DNA of 64,000 nt from Acidobacteriota bacterium (GTDB lineage: Bacteria; Acidobacteriota; Terriglobia; Acidiferrales; UBA7541): positions 1-64,000 of the forward strand of contig JACQDE010000025.1 in assembly GCA_016201285.1 (NCBI GenBank). Reading direction: 5' to 3'. The notes beneath the pieces are model-generated. The model saw only the letters and a list, made by a program, of their open reading frames with translations. It was not told the DNA's origin and made no database searches. The position numbers were made by a program, and so were the translations under genes. Positions 8,758-19,938 of the stretch are shown here, piece after piece; the stretch's first letter is position 1, and each line of letters begins with the position of its first letter.

Positions 8758-9924
8758 GGCCGGGATGCCGGTGATTCGCTCTCCGATGATGAGCTTGTGG
8801 ATATCGTGCGTGCCTTCGTACGTGTACACGGACTCGAGATTGTTCATGTGGCGAATGATGCAGTAGTCATCCACGATGCCGTTGGCGCCGAGGATGTCGC
8901 GGGCCTTTCGGGCGGACTCGAGACCCACCCAGACGTTGTTCATCTTGAGCATGGAGACGTGGTAGTGCTCGGCCCGGCCGGCGTCCTTCAGGCGGCCGAC
9001 TTGAAGCGCGAGGAGCTGGCCCTTGGTGATCTCCGTGATCATCCAGGCCAGCTTGTCCTGGACAAGCTGGTGAGAAGCGATGGGCTTGTTGTTGAACTGC
9101 GTGCGCGTCTTGGCGTACTGGAGCGCGGTATAATAGCAGGCCATCGCGGCGCCAAGGCCTCCCCAGCCAATGCCGTAGCGAGCCTGGTTGAGGCACATCA
9201 GAGGCGATTTCAGGCCGCCGGATTCGGGCAGCAGATTCGCGGCGGGGATTTCGCAGTCGGTCATCGAAAGACCGGAAGTGACCGAAGCGCGGAGCGACCA
9301 TTTGCCGTGGATGTCGTAGGCTTTAAAGCCGGGCGTGCCTCTTTCGATGAGGAAGCCGCGGACCCTGTCGTTGTCTTCCGTCTTGGCCCAAACGACAGAG
9401 ACGTCGGCGATGGTGCCGTTGGTGATCCAGAGCTTTTCGCCGTTGAGGATGTAGCGGTCGCCCTTCTTGACGGCGCGGGTAGTCATGCCGCCGGGGTTGG
9501 AGCCGAATTGCGGCTCGGTGAGGCCGAAGCAACCGATGGCCTTGCCGGATTGCAAAAGGGGAAGCCACTTGCTCTTCTGCGCGTCGCTGCCAAAGGTGTA
9601 AATGGGATACATAACGAGCGCGCTTTGGACGGAGACGAAGCTGCGCAGGCCGGAGTCTCCGCGTTCGAGCTCCTGCATAACCAGGCCGTAGGCGACGTTG
9701 GACATTTCGGCGCAGCCGTAGCCCTTCAGGTTGGCGCCGAAGAAGCCGAGGTCCGCCATCAGGGGAATCAGATGCGTGGGCATCGTGGCTTCGCGGTTGT
9801 GCTTCTCGATGATGGGGAGCACTTCGTCGTCCACGAACTGGCGGGCGGTCTGGCGGGCGAGTTTTTCTTCGTCGTTGAGCAGGGAGTCGAATTCGATGAA
9901 GTCCACACCGGGAAAGGCGGGCAT
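8749..9924 (-). CDS. Acyl-CoA dehydrogenase, glutaryl-CoA dehydrogenase-like
   Basis: 391 residues from [16 protein letters not shown]. The flavin-dependent fold is complete: [17 protein letters not shown] (flavin and substrate contacts), [17 protein letters not shown], a C-terminal [10 protein letters not shown] helix and the catalytic-base region [14 protein letters not shown] with its glutamate. The motifs around the base and the [19 protein letters not shown] region are closest to glutaryl-CoA dehydrogenases, which oxidise and decarboxylate glutaryl-CoA in lysine and tryptophan breakdown. No electron-transfer flavoprotein genes lie nearby, and a short-chain acyl-CoA substrate remains possible. 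Confidence 0.85.
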   Translation of the reverse strand: MPAFPGVDFIEFDSLLNDEEKLARQTARQFVDDEVLPIIEKHNREATMPTHLIPLMADLGFFGANLKGYGCAEMSNVAYGLVMQELERGDSGLRSFVSVQSALVMYPIYTFGSDAQKSKWLPLLQSGKAIGCFGLTEPQFGSNPGGMTTRAVKKGDRYILNGEKLWITNGTIADVSVVWAKTEDNDRVRGFLIERGTPGFKAYDIHGKWSLRASVTSGLSMTDCEIPAANLLPESGGLKSPLMCLNQARYGIGWGGLGAAMACYYTALQYAKTRTQFNNKPIASHQLVQDKLAWMITEITKGQLLALQVGRLKDAGRAEHYHVSMLKMNNVWVGLESARKARDILGANGIVDDYCIIRHMNNLESVYTYEGTHDIHKLIIGERITGIPAYA

Positions 9925-10096
9925 AGCGTCTCCTTCGTCTACGGGCGCACTTACTGTATCCCCGCACGGGGCGGGCAGGCGTCTCGGCTGGAGTGGGCCT
10001 GCGGGCAGGAAACAACCCTGAACCGCCACGCGGAAGGCGTCGTCACGCCGTCGAGCGAATCATTCTAACAAGCGCGCGGAAGGCCAGCAAGAGTCG

Positions 10097-10125
10097 TTGA
10101 CGGAATGGGCCGTGTTTGCTATAAA
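10097..10125 (+). promoter_or_regulatory. Promoter of the ATP synthase operon
   Basis: TTGACG (10097-10102) and TATAAA (10120-10125) are separated by exactly 17 bases, one mismatch each from the housekeeping sigma-70 consensus. The next gene on this strand starts at 10233, leaving an untranslated leader of about 100 bases. Confidence 0.7.
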
Positions 10126-10232
10126 CCTTAGCTTTGTGTTGTGCCCGGCGGAGTGAATAGAGCGGCAGACATCTGCTGCCTCAACGGGTTCGGCCTTCAG
10201 GCTGGCGGCGAAGTAGATCCCATAAGCGAACA

Positions 10233-10706
10233 GTGGAACTTCTCAAACAAATCGGCGAGTTTTTCCTCCAAGCTGTGCCCACGGTCATCCTTGTATTCCT
10301 GTTCTACCTGTTCCTCCGGGCGAACCTCTTCCGTCCGCTTGAGAAGGTGATGGCGGACCGGAGCGCGCGCATCGAAGGCGCGCGGCGGGAATCGGAAGCC
10401 AGCCAGGCGGCGACGCAGGAAAAAGTCCGCGCCTACCAGGAGGCGCAGAAGAAGGCGCGTGCGGAGGTCTATGCGGAGCAGGAAGCCGCGCGGCGCAAGG
10501 TACTGGAAGAACGCGCGGCGCTGCTGCGCGAGACGCGCAACCGGTCGAACGATAAGATCCGCGCCGCGAAGGAAACGATTGCCAAGGATCTAACAGCGGC
10601 GCGAACGCAAATCGAGCTGGAAAGCCAGACGCTGGGCGCGGAAGTCGCGCGGACCATCCTGGAGCGGCGCCCTCCGACTTCACCGGCGGCGAGAGGCACA
10701 CAATGA
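10233..10706 (+). CDS. atpF: ATP synthase F0 subunit b' (first of two b-type stalk subunits)
   Basis: 157 residues from a GTG start. One N-terminal membrane span (about 12-30, AVPTVILVFLFYLFLRAN) is followed by a long charged alpha-helical coiled coil (about 35-145) rich in Ala, Glu, Arg and Gln. This is the peripheral stalk that holds the catalytic head against the rotor. The next gene encodes a second b-type protein, so the stalk is probably a b-b' heterodimer. The end overlaps the next start by four bases. The ribosome-binding site is weak. Confidence 0.85.
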   Translation: MELLKQIGEFFLQAVPTVILVFLFYLFLRANLFRPLEKVMADRSARIEGARRESEASQAATQEKVRAYQEAQKKARAEVYAEQEAARRKVLEERAALLRETRNRSNDKIRAAKETIAKDLTAARTQIELESQTLGAEVARTILERRPPTSPAARGTQ

Positions 10707-11290
10707 GCTTCCGCCGGCTAATGCATTCCCTTTACGCGATTGGGCTGCTGGTGTGCCTGACGGCAGCGCCGGTTTTCGCCACGGAAGGCGGCGGGGAAGA
10801 CCCCATCTTTTCGACGGCGGGCTGGGTCTACCGCTTCATCAACTTCGGCGTCATCGTTGCGGGGCTGCTGTGGCTGCTGCTGAAGAAGGCTCCGGCGGCG
10901 TTCCACGGCCGGGCCGAGCGAATTGCGTCCTCGATTTCCGAAGCGGCGCAAGCCAAGCAGGAAGCGGAACGGAGATTGCGCGAGGCTGAAGGGAAGTTGG
11001 AGCGACTGGATCAGGAAGTGAGAGTGATGCAGGAAAGCGCGCAGCGCGACGCTGCGGCGGAGGCGGAGCGCATCCGCACCACCGCGAAGGAAGAAGCCGC
11101 AAAGATTGCGCGCGCTGCAGAGATGGAGATCCTGGCGGCGGAGCGGGCAGCGCGGATGGAACTGAAGGCGCTTGCGGCGCGGCTGTCGGTGGAGCGCGCC
11201 GAAGCGGTGTTGCGCGGGGAAATGACGCCGGCCACCGAGGCGGCGCTCTTCCGCGCGTTTGTGAGCGATCTGGGGAGGAGCGCGAATTGA
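10703..11290 (+). CDS. atpF: ATP synthase F0 subunit b with N-terminal signal-like segment
   Basis: 195 residues. The first 25 residues look like a cleavable signal peptide (LYAIGLLVCLTAAPVFATEGG), followed by a second hydrophobic span (about 45-62, FGVIVAGLLWLLL) and a long coiled coil to the end. The second span plus coiled coil is the b-subunit stalk. A signal peptide ahead of it is unusual in model bacteria but is known in several phyla. The gene overlaps both neighbours (4 bases each), showing tight coupling inside the atp operon. Confidence 0.85.
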   Translation: MSFRRLMHSLYAIGLLVCLTAAPVFATEGGGEDPIFSTAGWVYRFINFGVIVAGLLWLLLKKAPAAFHGRAERIASSISEAAQAKQEAERRLREAEGKLERLDQEVRVMQESAQRDAAAEAERIRTTAKEEAAKIARAAEMEILAAERAARMELKALAARLSVERAEAVLRGEMTPATEAALFRAFVSDLGRSAN

Positions 11291-11823
11291 GGGCTGTCGC
11301 GCAACGCTACGCCAGAGCTCTGGCGGACGTGGTGATCGAGAAGGGCAGCGCAGAGGCCGTGCGCGTGGAACTGTCCGAGTTCGCGCAGGTGGTGGACGAG
11401 TCCGCGGACCTGCGGAATTTTCTGGCGAACCCGGCGGTGACGCGTCCACACAAACAGGCGGTAGTCGAAAAGCTGGTGGCGCGGCTGGACGGAAGCATGA
11501 CGCTGCGGAATTTTCTTCTCGTGCTCGTTGAGAACCGGCGGGCTGCGCTGGTGAAACAAATTGGCGAGGCGTTCGAGGCGGAACTGCGCGCGCGGCTGGG
11601 CGTGGCCAAGGCGGAAGTGACGTCGGCGCGCGAGTTGAGCGGCGAGGAACGGAACGAACTGGTCCGGACGCTCGAGCGCCTGACCGGCAAGCGCGTGGAA
11701 GCCAGCTACACGTTGAACCCGGAACTGATCGCCGGGGCGCAAGTGCGCATCGGCTCGACAGTGTATGACGGGTCGGTGCGGGAACAACTGAACCGGATGC
11801 GCACCCGGCTGACATCGGAATAG
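11287..11823 (+). CDS. atpH: ATP synthase F1 subunit delta
   Basis: 178 residues from a TTG that overlaps the previous stop. The N-terminal helical domain opens with the classic [15 protein letters not shown], and the C-terminal part has the [28 protein letters not shown] strand pair that defines OSCP/delta proteins. It links the b stalk to the top of the alpha3-beta3 head. Length is the family norm. The alpha gene starts eight bases downstream. Confidence 0.95.
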   Translation: MRAVAQRYARALADVVIEKGSAEAVRVELSEFAQVVDESADLRNFLANPAVTRPHKQAVVEKLVARLDGSMTLRNFLLVLVENRRAALVKQIGEAFEAELRARLGVAKAEVTSARELSGEERNELVRTLERLTGKRVEASYTLNPELIAGAQVRIGSTVYDGSVREQLNRMRTRLTSE

Positions 11824-11831
11824 GAGCAGGA

Positions 11832-13361
11832 ATGGCGACGATCAAAGCAGACGAAATTACAAAGATCATCCGCGAGCAGATCGAGAACTACGAGCAATCG
11901 TTGGCGGTGGACGAGGTCGGCTCGGTGATCTCGGTGGGCGACGGCATCGCGCGGATCCACGGCCTGGAGAAGGTGATGGCCGGGGAGCTGCTGGCGTTCC
12001 CGCACAACGTATTCGGGATCGCGCTGAACCTAGAAGAAGACCAGGTGGGCACGGTGTTGCTGGGGGAATACTCGGAGATCAAAGAAGGCGACGTGGTGAA
12101 GCGGACGGAGACGATCATGTCCGTGCCGGTGGGCGAGGCGCTGATCGGACGCGTGTTGAACCCGATGGGGCAGCCGCTGGACGACAAGGGGCCGATCGTT
12201 ACCGAGCAGCGGAATGCGCTGGAACGGCTGGCGCCGGGCGTAGTGGAACGTCAACCCGTGCGCGAGCCGCTGCAGACCGGCCTCAAGGCAATTGACTCGA
12301 TGATCCCGATCGGGCGCGGGCAACGCGAACTGATCATCGGCGACCGACAAACGGGCAAGACGGCCATCATCCTGGATACGATCATCAACCAGAAGGGCCA
12401 AGACATGATTTGCATCTACTGTGCGATCGGGCAGAAGCGCTCGACGATTGCGCAGGTGATCAAGATCCTGACGGATGCCGGGGCAATGGATTACTCGATC
12501 GTGGTGGCGGCGTCGGCCAGCGAGCCGGCCTCGCTGCAGTACATTGCACCCTTTGCAGCGTGCGCGATGGGCGAATACTTCCGCGATACGAAGCGCCACG
12601 CCGTCTGCTTCTACGACGACCTTTCCAAGCACGCGCAGTCCTACCGCGAGATCTCGCTGCTGTTGCGGCGTCCGCCGGGACGCGAGGCATTCCCCGGCGA
12701 CGTCTTTTTCTTACACTCGCGCCTGCTGGAACGCGCGGCGAAACTGAACGACGCGAATGGCGGCGGGTCGCTGACGGCGCTGCCGGTGATTGAAACGCAG
12801 GCGGGCGATGTCTCCGCGTACATTCCGACAAACGTGATTTCGATTACGGACGGGCAGATCTACCTCGAATCGGACCTCTTCAACGCCGGCATCCGCCCGG
12901 GCATGAACGTAGGCATTTCCGTGAGCCGCGTGGGGGGTAACGCGCAGATCAAAGCGATGCGGCAGGTGGCCGGGCCGCTGCGGCTGGAGCTGGCGCAGTA
13001 CCGGGCGCTCGCAGCGTTCGCGCAGTTCGGTTCGGAACTCGACCGGGCGACGCAAGCGCAACTGGCGCGCGGCGAGCGGCTGACGGAAGTGATGAAGCAG
13101 GACCAGTTCGTGCCGCTGCCGGTGGAAAAGCAGGTCCTGATCATCTTCGCGGGCACGAACGGCTACCTCGATCCCGTTCCGGTCTCCGAGTGTCGCCGGT
13201 ACGAACAGGAACTCTTCGGCTTCGTGGAGACGAACCACGGTACTCTGCTGAAAGATCTCCGCGAGAAGAAACAGCTTGATGATGCGATCCGCGGCCAAAT
13301 CACGCGGGCCCTGGACGAATTCAAAGAGCGATTCGCCGCGAGCGCAGCGGCGGCAAGCTAA
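11832..13361 (+). CDS. atpA: ATP synthase F1 subunit alpha
   Basis: 509 residues. The Walker A-type loop GDRQTGKTA (about residues 170-178), the [23 protein letters not shown] segment and the arginine-finger region [18 protein letters not shown] are all present. Alpha subunits bind nucleotide without turnover and supply the arginine finger to the beta site. Start, length and spacing are standard. An unexpected small membrane-protein gene follows before gamma. Confidence 0.98.
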   Translation: MATIKADEITKIIREQIENYEQSLAVDEVGSVISVGDGIARIHGLEKVMAGELLAFPHNVFGIALNLEEDQVGTVLLGEYSEIKEGDVVKRTETIMSVPVGEALIGRVLNPMGQPLDDKGPIVTEQRNALERLAPGVVERQPVREPLQTGLKAIDSMIPIGRGQRELIIGDRQTGKTAIILDTIINQKGQDMICIYCAIGQKRSTIAQVIKILTDAGAMDYSIVVAASASEPASLQYIAPFAACAMGEYFRDTKRHAVCFYDDLSKHAQSYREISLLLRRPPGREAFPGDVFFLHSRLLERAAKLNDANGGGSLTALPVIETQAGDVSAYIPTNVISITDGQIYLESDLFNAGIRPGMNVGISVSRVGGNAQIKAMRQVAGPLRLELAQYRALAAFAQFGSELDRATQAQLARGERLTEVMKQDQFVPLPVEKQVLIIFAGTNGYLDPVPVSECRRYEQELFGFVETNHGTLLKDLREKKQLDDAIRGQITRALDEFKERFAASAAAAS

Positions 13362-13418
13362 ACGCTGCAAGGGCCAACCCAGGCGAGGCGCCTGAGAACG
13401 GCAACAAGGGGAGGTCCA

Positions 13419-13631
13419 ATGGAAAAGACTTGGACAGATTCCATTCTGAACATCTTGCCATTTCTCCTGTTGGTCTTTTTTTGGATTTTCATGATGCGGA
13501 ACATGAAGTGGGGCAACTTTGGCAAATGGCACAAAATTGCTGAACGGCAGCTCGAACTGCATGAAATGCATATCCAGACACTCAAAGAGACTAACGAACT
13601 GCTTAGAAAGCTTTTGGCGAGCCGATCGTAG
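13419..13631 (+). CDS. Small single-span membrane protein inserted between atpA and atpG
   Basis: 70 residues with a clear AAGGGGAGG ribosome-binding site before the ATG. Residues about 10-28 form one membrane span (ILPFLLLVFFWIFMMRN); the rest is an amphipathic, probably coiled-coil helix (residues about 38-68, with heptad-like leucines). Its TAG stop is directly followed by the atpG ATG, so it is translated as part of the operon. Canonical atp operons go directly from alpha to gamma. It matches no ATP synthase subunit I recognise (not AtpI, not subunit c). It could be an assembly factor, an accessory stalk subunit or a passenger. Its lower GC than the flanks is visible by eye. Confidence 0.8.
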   Translation: MEKTWTDSILNILPFLLLVFFWIFMMRNMKWGNFGKWHKIAERQLELHEMHIQTLKETNELLRKLLASRS

Positions 13632-15997
<2,366 letters not shown>

Positions 15998-16000
15998 CGG

Positions 16001-16450
16001 ATGATTGCGACCTCAATTTCGCTCCACGTGGTGACGCCGGAGAGGCAACTGCTCCAGGAAAGCGTGGATTCGCTGCAACTACCGGGGCAGAAGGGCTACC
16101 TGGGCATCCTGCCGGGGCATGCGGCGCTGATTACGGAGCTGGGCTACGGCGAACTGAGTTACCGCAAGGGCAAGGATCTGCGGCACCTGACGGTGATGGG
16201 CGGCTATGCGGAGGTGCTGGCCGACCGGGTGATCGTGCTCGCCGAGGTGTCGGAGCGGGCCGAGGAAATCAACGTGGACCGGGCGCGCGCGGCCAAAGAG
16301 CGCGCCGAGAAACTCATGGGCAAGCCCGGCGACAAGGATGTGGATTGGGACGTCGCCATGCTGGCGCTGCGTCGCGCGCTCATCCGGCTACAGGTGGCCG
16401 CGAAGGGAGGCGCGGTGGCCGCGGCGGAGGATCACCATACCGCGCCGTAA
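16001..16450 (+). CDS. atpC: ATP synthase F1 subunit epsilon
   Basis: 149 residues, three bases after the beta stop. The N-terminal beta-sandwich has LHVVTPERQLLQESVDSLQLPGQKGYLGILPGHA, diagnostic for epsilon. The C-terminal helix pair that inhibits ATP hydrolysis is present, with an extra loop (about residues 110-120, GKPGDKDVDW). The C-terminal tail is alanine- and histidine-rich. It closes the operon; subunits a and c are not in the window. Confidence 0.93.
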   Translation: MIATSISLHVVTPERQLLQESVDSLQLPGQKGYLGILPGHAALITELGYGELSYRKGKDLRHLTVMGGYAEVLADRVIVLAEVSERAEEINVDRARAAKERAEKLMGKPGDKDVDWDVAMLALRRALIRLQVAAKGGAVAAAEDHHTAP

Positions 16451-16484
16451 GAATCCTCCCCCCACAGCCGGGCATCCCATCGAT

Positions 16485-16745
16485 ATGACCAAACCGCAGA
16501 TCACCATGTACACGACCGCGTGGTGCGGTGACTGCGATCGCGCCAAACAGTTTCTAAAAGAGCGCGGCGTGGAATACTACGAAGTGAACATTGATGAGAC
16601 GCCGGATGCGGAAGAGTTGGTGCTGCGCGCGAATAACGACCGGCGGAAAGTGCCCACCTTCGAAGTGAACGGGCGATATTTTTCCTGCAGCCCGTTCGAT
16701 CCCTACAAGCTCTCGGAAGAACTGAACATCCCGCTGAATCCGTGA
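16485..16745 (+). CDS. Glutaredoxin / mycoredoxin-like thiol oxidoreductase
   Basis: 86 residues starting MTKPQITMYTTAWCGDCDRAK. The active site is CGDC at about residues 14-17; the cis-proline loop KVPTFEVNGRYF is present, giving a complete thioredoxin-fold glutaredoxin of minimal length. CGDC is not the classic CPYC, so its reductant (glutathione or another low-molecular thiol) is uncertain. It lies 34 bases after atpC and may be co-transcribed. Confidence 0.85.
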   Translation: MTKPQITMYTTAWCGDCDRAKQFLKERGVEYYEVNIDETPDAEELVLRANNDRRKVPTFEVNGRYFSCSPFDPYKLSEELNIPLNP

Positions 16746-16766
16746 GAGCCGATTGGCCGACGTTTT

Positions 16767-17939
16767 CTAGTTGAATCCAGCGCCGCGTGTCATCACGCCG
16801 GCGACGTGCATGTCTGAATTCAGCAGGACAAGATCAGCGTCGGCACCGGGGGCGAGGACGCCTTTGGTGAGTTCAAGGCCGAGCAAAGTGGCGGGATTCA
16901 ACGTAAGCATGCGGGCGGCGTCGGGGAGAGGGACGCCGAGAGCGACGACGTTACGCAGGGCGCGGTCGAGCGTAAGGGTGCTGCCGGCAAGACGGCCGTG
17001 GATATTGCGGCAGACGCCGCCAGAGACGGTGACCTCGAAAGTGCCGAGGCGATAAGTGCCGTCGGGCATGCCTGCAGCGGAAGTGGCGTCACTGACGAGG
17101 ACGACGCGTGCGGCGCCCTTGGCGGCGAAGAGTAGGCGCATGGCCGCAGGATCCACGTGGACGCCGTCAGCGATCAGCTCGGTGGTGACATCCGGGGACG
17201 TCAGGACGGCGCCGAGCACGCCGGTTTCGCGATGCGAAAAGGGCCGCATGGCGTTGAAGACGTGAACGGCGTGACGCGCGCCACGTTGAATGGCGGCCTG
17301 CGCTTCGTCGTAAATGGCGTCGGTGTGGCCCATCGCGACGACGAGCCCTTCAGCGCGGGCGGCGTCCACAAGGTCGAGCGCGCCCGGAAGTTCAGGGGCC
17401 AGCGTCAGAATTTTCCCGCAGCCAGCGGCGGCGCCGAGCATCCGGCTCAGCGAAGAAGCGGACGGCACGGCAATCCAATCTTCTGGATGGACGCCGCGGC
17501 GGGCATGGCTGATGAACGGACCCTCGAAGTGAATGCCGAGGATTTCGGCTTCGGGAGCGTCGCCGCCGGGAGGCGACTTGTCGCGGATGAAGCGGGCAAT
17601 GCCCTCAAGGCTGTGGCAGGTGGGGTCGAGGGCGGCCGTGACGGTGGTGGCGACAAGTGAAGTGGTGCCGAAGCGGGCAGCCGTGCGGGCCACAGCGTCC
17701 AGCGCGGCAGGATCGGCTTCCATGACATCGTGGCCGCCGGCGCCGTGGATGTGGACGTCCACAAAGCCCGGGACAATTGTCATGCCAGGCGCGCGGATTT
17801 CGCAGGCCCCCGGCGGGACGCGCACGGAATCGCGGCGGCCGACGGCGGAGATGCGGCGGTCCTCAACGAGAACGACACAGTCGGTAATTTCCTCGAGAGG
17901 TGTCAAAGCGCGATCGGCGTAGATGGCGGTAGCCGTCAT
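16767..17939 (-). CDS. nagA: N-acetylglucosamine-6-phosphate deacetylase
   Basis: 390 residues. The amidohydrolase metal motif VDVHIHGAGGHDVMEADP follows a small N-terminal beta domain, then the LGIHFEGPFIS, VVAMGHTDAIYDEAQAAIQ, HVFNAMRPFSHRETG and VLVSDATSAAGMPDG motifs in the right order. It removes acetate from GlcNAc-6-phosphate in amino-sugar recycling. It is convergent with the glutaredoxin gene. No other nag gene lies nearby. Confidence 0.94.
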   Translation of the reverse strand: MTATAIYADRALTPLEEITDCVVLVEDRRISAVGRRDSVRVPPGACEIRAPGMTIVPGFVDVHIHGAGGHDVMEADPAALDAVARTAARFGTTSLVATTVTAALDPTCHSLEGIARFIRDKSPPGGDAPEAEILGIHFEGPFISHARRGVHPEDWIAVPSASSLSRMLGAAAGCGKILTLAPELPGALDLVDAARAEGLVVAMGHTDAIYDEAQAAIQRGARHAVHVFNAMRPFSHRETGVLGAVLTSPDVTTELIADGVHVDPAAMRLLFAAKGAARVVLVSDATSAAGMPDGTYRLGTFEVTVSGGVCRNIHGRLAGSTLTLDRALRNVVALGVPLPDAARMLTLNPATLLGLELTKGVLAPGADADLVLLNSDMHVAGVMTRGAGFN

Positions 17940-18071
17940 GGACGCGGTAAATGGTACTTGAAGGACAGAAGAAAGTCATAACCCGGCCCCGAAAAGGCCG
18001 GGACGTTCCGCTTTGCAGCCGGGCAGAAGAACGATAAACTGCCAAGCCTCAGTTCGACGGGAGGAATCTGG

Positions 18072-18245
18072 ATGGCAAAGGATAAGAGATTCGTGGCATG
18101 GAAGCGTCACCACCGGCGGCGCAAAGCGGCGAAGGCGAAGGTGAAGCTCTACGAGCACGGCAAGTTGCCCCACGAGAAGCTGCCGATGCTGGCGAAGGAA
18201 TTCCTACGTCGCAAGCGGCGCGGCCAGGCGGCGACAGCGGCATAA
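18072..18245 (+). CDS. Small, very basic protein of unknown function
   Basis: 57 residues, preceded by a GGGAGGAAT ribosome-binding site. The sequence opens MAKDKRFVAWKRHHRRRKAAKAK and has about 23 lysine, arginine or histidine residues. It resembles ribosome-associated or nucleic-acid-binding mini-proteins in charge and length but matches no ribosomal protein I know. A strong hairpin follows directly after the stop, and the downstream gene is convergent, so it is a one-gene unit. Confidence 0.6.
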   Translation: MAKDKRFVAWKRHHRRRKAAKAKVKLYEHGKLPHEKLPMLAKEFLRRKRRGQAATAA

Positions 18246-18252
18246 ACACAAC

Positions 18253-18275
18253 GGGCAGGGCGCAGGGCCCTGCCC
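18253..18275. terminator. Hairpin between convergent genes
   Basis: GGGCAGGGC (18253-18261) pairs perfectly with GCCCTGCCC (18267-18275) over a five-base loop. It follows the basic mini-protein and precedes the end of the convergent DUF5818-like gene. No strong T-run on either side. Confidence 0.5.
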
Positions 18276-18307
18276 ATTGAAGTGTGTTCAGGCGTGGCGA
18301 AAAGCGG

Positions 18308-18670
18308 TCAGCTTTTCGGTTTGGCGGCTTCGGCCTTGGGCTCCGGAGCCATTTCGATGGCCTTTACCTTGATGGTGTCGCCATCAACCGAACCAGTCAC
18401 TTTCACGAAATGGCCGGCGTGCTCGACGAGTTTTTCCTGGGGATCGAGCGTGTAAACTTTCTTGTCGGCGGGATTGTAGAGCGCCCACTTGGCCCCGCTG
18501 TCCACGCACTTCTTGGCGCAAGCAGCGTGATCGGCGCGGGCACCCCTGGCCCCGCACGCGCTATCGGTGACCCAACCCGTCCAGGAACCTTCCTTGCCCT
18601 TATCTGACGCCAGGCTGATGCCTGCAACTAGCACCAACGCCAGGCAACAAACCAACAGACGCTTCGTCAT
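18308..18670 (-). CDS. Exported DUF5818-like protein
   Basis: 120 residues from MTKRLLVCCLALVLVAG. A signal peptide (cleavage near SLAS) is followed by the pattern SWTGWVTDSACGARGARADH and CAKKCVDSGAKWALYNP, with three cysteines and a histidine. A beta-rich part follows (GHFVKVTGSVDGDTIKVKAIE), and then a charged Pro/Ala/Lys tail. This cysteine pattern is typical of DUF5818 proteins that are abundant in Acidobacteriota; function unknown. The OB-like fold is inferred. Confidence 0.75.
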   Translation of the reverse strand: MTKRLLVCCLALVLVAGISLASDKGKEGSWTGWVTDSACGARGARADHAACAKKCVDSGAKWALYNPADKKVYTLDPQEKLVEHAGHFVKVTGSVDGDTIKVKAIEMAPEPKAEAAKPKS

Positions 18671-18803
18671 AACACTTTCCCCCTCTTCGCAGTGTTTGAG
18701 ATTACCCCGAACAGAGCAGGACAAGGACTTTGGCATAATTCCAGTTCCTTGTCCAGATTGCCCACCTGAATAGATTCACTTGCGGCAGTGCGGGATGCAC
18801 GGA

Positions 18804-18840
18804 AGAAAAAAGGGGAGGATCCGGGTAGGGGATCCTCCCT
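18804..18840 (-). terminator. Rho-independent terminator of the coiled-coil membrane protein gene
   Basis: On the minus strand a stem made of AGGGAGGATCC and GGATCCTCCCC (18811-18840) is followed by a run of six T, the classical intrinsic terminator layout. It lies 32 bases past the stop codon at 18872. Confidence 0.85.
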
Positions 18841-18871
18841 GTGTGGGGTGCCCCGCTCTGGCCGGAAGGGA

Positions 18872-19717
18872 TTACTTGCCGGAGGCGGGCGCGGAAGCCT
18901 TCGGGGCGCTCAGGTAACCGACGACCTTGTTCTTGCCCACCTGGTTGACGACGAGCTCGAGAGGAGCGCGCGCGCCGCGGGTGTAGAAGTAGATCGGCTC
19001 GTTCACCGAGCGGTTCTTCTTCTCCAAGCGGAGATCGTCCGCGAAGAGAGCGATGGTGAACTGGTTCCTTTTCGTGTTGGTGTTGCGGAGCTCGACCATG
19101 ATGCTGCCAAGCTTCTCGCGAATGCCCTTGCCATTGAGAGTGAACTCGAAGTAGTCGCGCTGGCCGAGGCGGCGGAGCTGCTCGATCTCCTCGTGGTTGC
19201 GGGCGATCAGAGTGCCCAGCTCGCCCTTGGCCATCTGGAGATGCTGCTTGGTGGCTTCGAGGTCGGTACGCACCCCGGAGACGTCGCCACTCAGAGCCTT
19301 CACGTCGGCCGTGCTGGCTTTGGCGGCCAGCTCGGTGCGGACAGAGGCCTCCATCTCTTCGAGGTGCTTGTCGTACTGTTCTTGGAATTGCTTGCCCTGC
19401 TTGCGGGCGCGGGAGAGCTCACCCTGGGTGAGCTTGAGGCGGTCGGTGACCCCGCTCAGTTCCCCTTGCGCCTGGGCGTTGGTTTCTTCGGTTTGCTTCA
19501 GTCGTTTGCTGAGGACATCCACGGATTCGCGCAGGGTTTTGACTTCGGCCTGCAACTGGGCTGAAAGCCCCTGCTCGATGCTGCTGGCGCGGCTCGACGC
19601 ACTGTAGCCCGCACCGAGCGCGAAGATGGACAGCACAGCCACGACGGCCACGGTGAGAATCAGCCAGCGCGGCGTGCCAGTGGATTCAGTGACCACAGAT
19701 TCACGTTCTTCAAACAT
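18872..19717 (-). CDS. Membrane-anchored coiled-coil protein, function unknown
   Basis: 281 residues from MFEERESVVTESTG. One membrane span (about 18-40, LILTVAVVAVLSIFALGAGY) is followed by a long coiled coil (about 45-160, rich in Glu, Gln, Leu, Lys). A compact C-terminal beta domain (about 185-265) contains RDYFEFTLNGKG, SIMVELRNTNTKRNQFTIALFAD and VNEPIYFYTRG. The topology suggests a periplasmic helical spacer presenting a globular domain. It has its own terminator. No family is recognised with confidence. Confidence 0.7.
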   Translation of the reverse strand: MFEERESVVTESTGTPRWLILTVAVVAVLSIFALGAGYSASSRASSIEQGLSAQLQAEVKTLRESVDVLSKRLKQTEETNAQAQGELSGVTDRLKLTQGELSRARKQGKQFQEQYDKHLEEMEASVRTELAAKASTADVKALSGDVSGVRTDLEATKQHLQMAKGELGTLIARNHEEIEQLRRLGQRDYFEFTLNGKGIREKLGSIMVELRNTNTKRNQFTIALFADDLRLEKKNRSVNEPIYFYTRGARAPLELVVNQVGKNKVVGYLSAPKASAPASGK

Positions 19718-19938
19718 GTTCTTTCCCTTTCGAAATACCCTTGCGCCAATGCACAGAGCACGCGGCACACCAAAAGGGCGTGAGCACGACACGGCGCTAT
19801 CCTGCACATTACAAGGCGGTTACTTGTGATTCGAGGCGGGAGTGGGAACTAGGCAGTCGTACTAGGCCTTGCAGTTTTTACGCGAAGCCGATAGTTTCTG
19901 CGGTTCCGGGGGAGCTTCCCACATTGGAGGAATGACAA

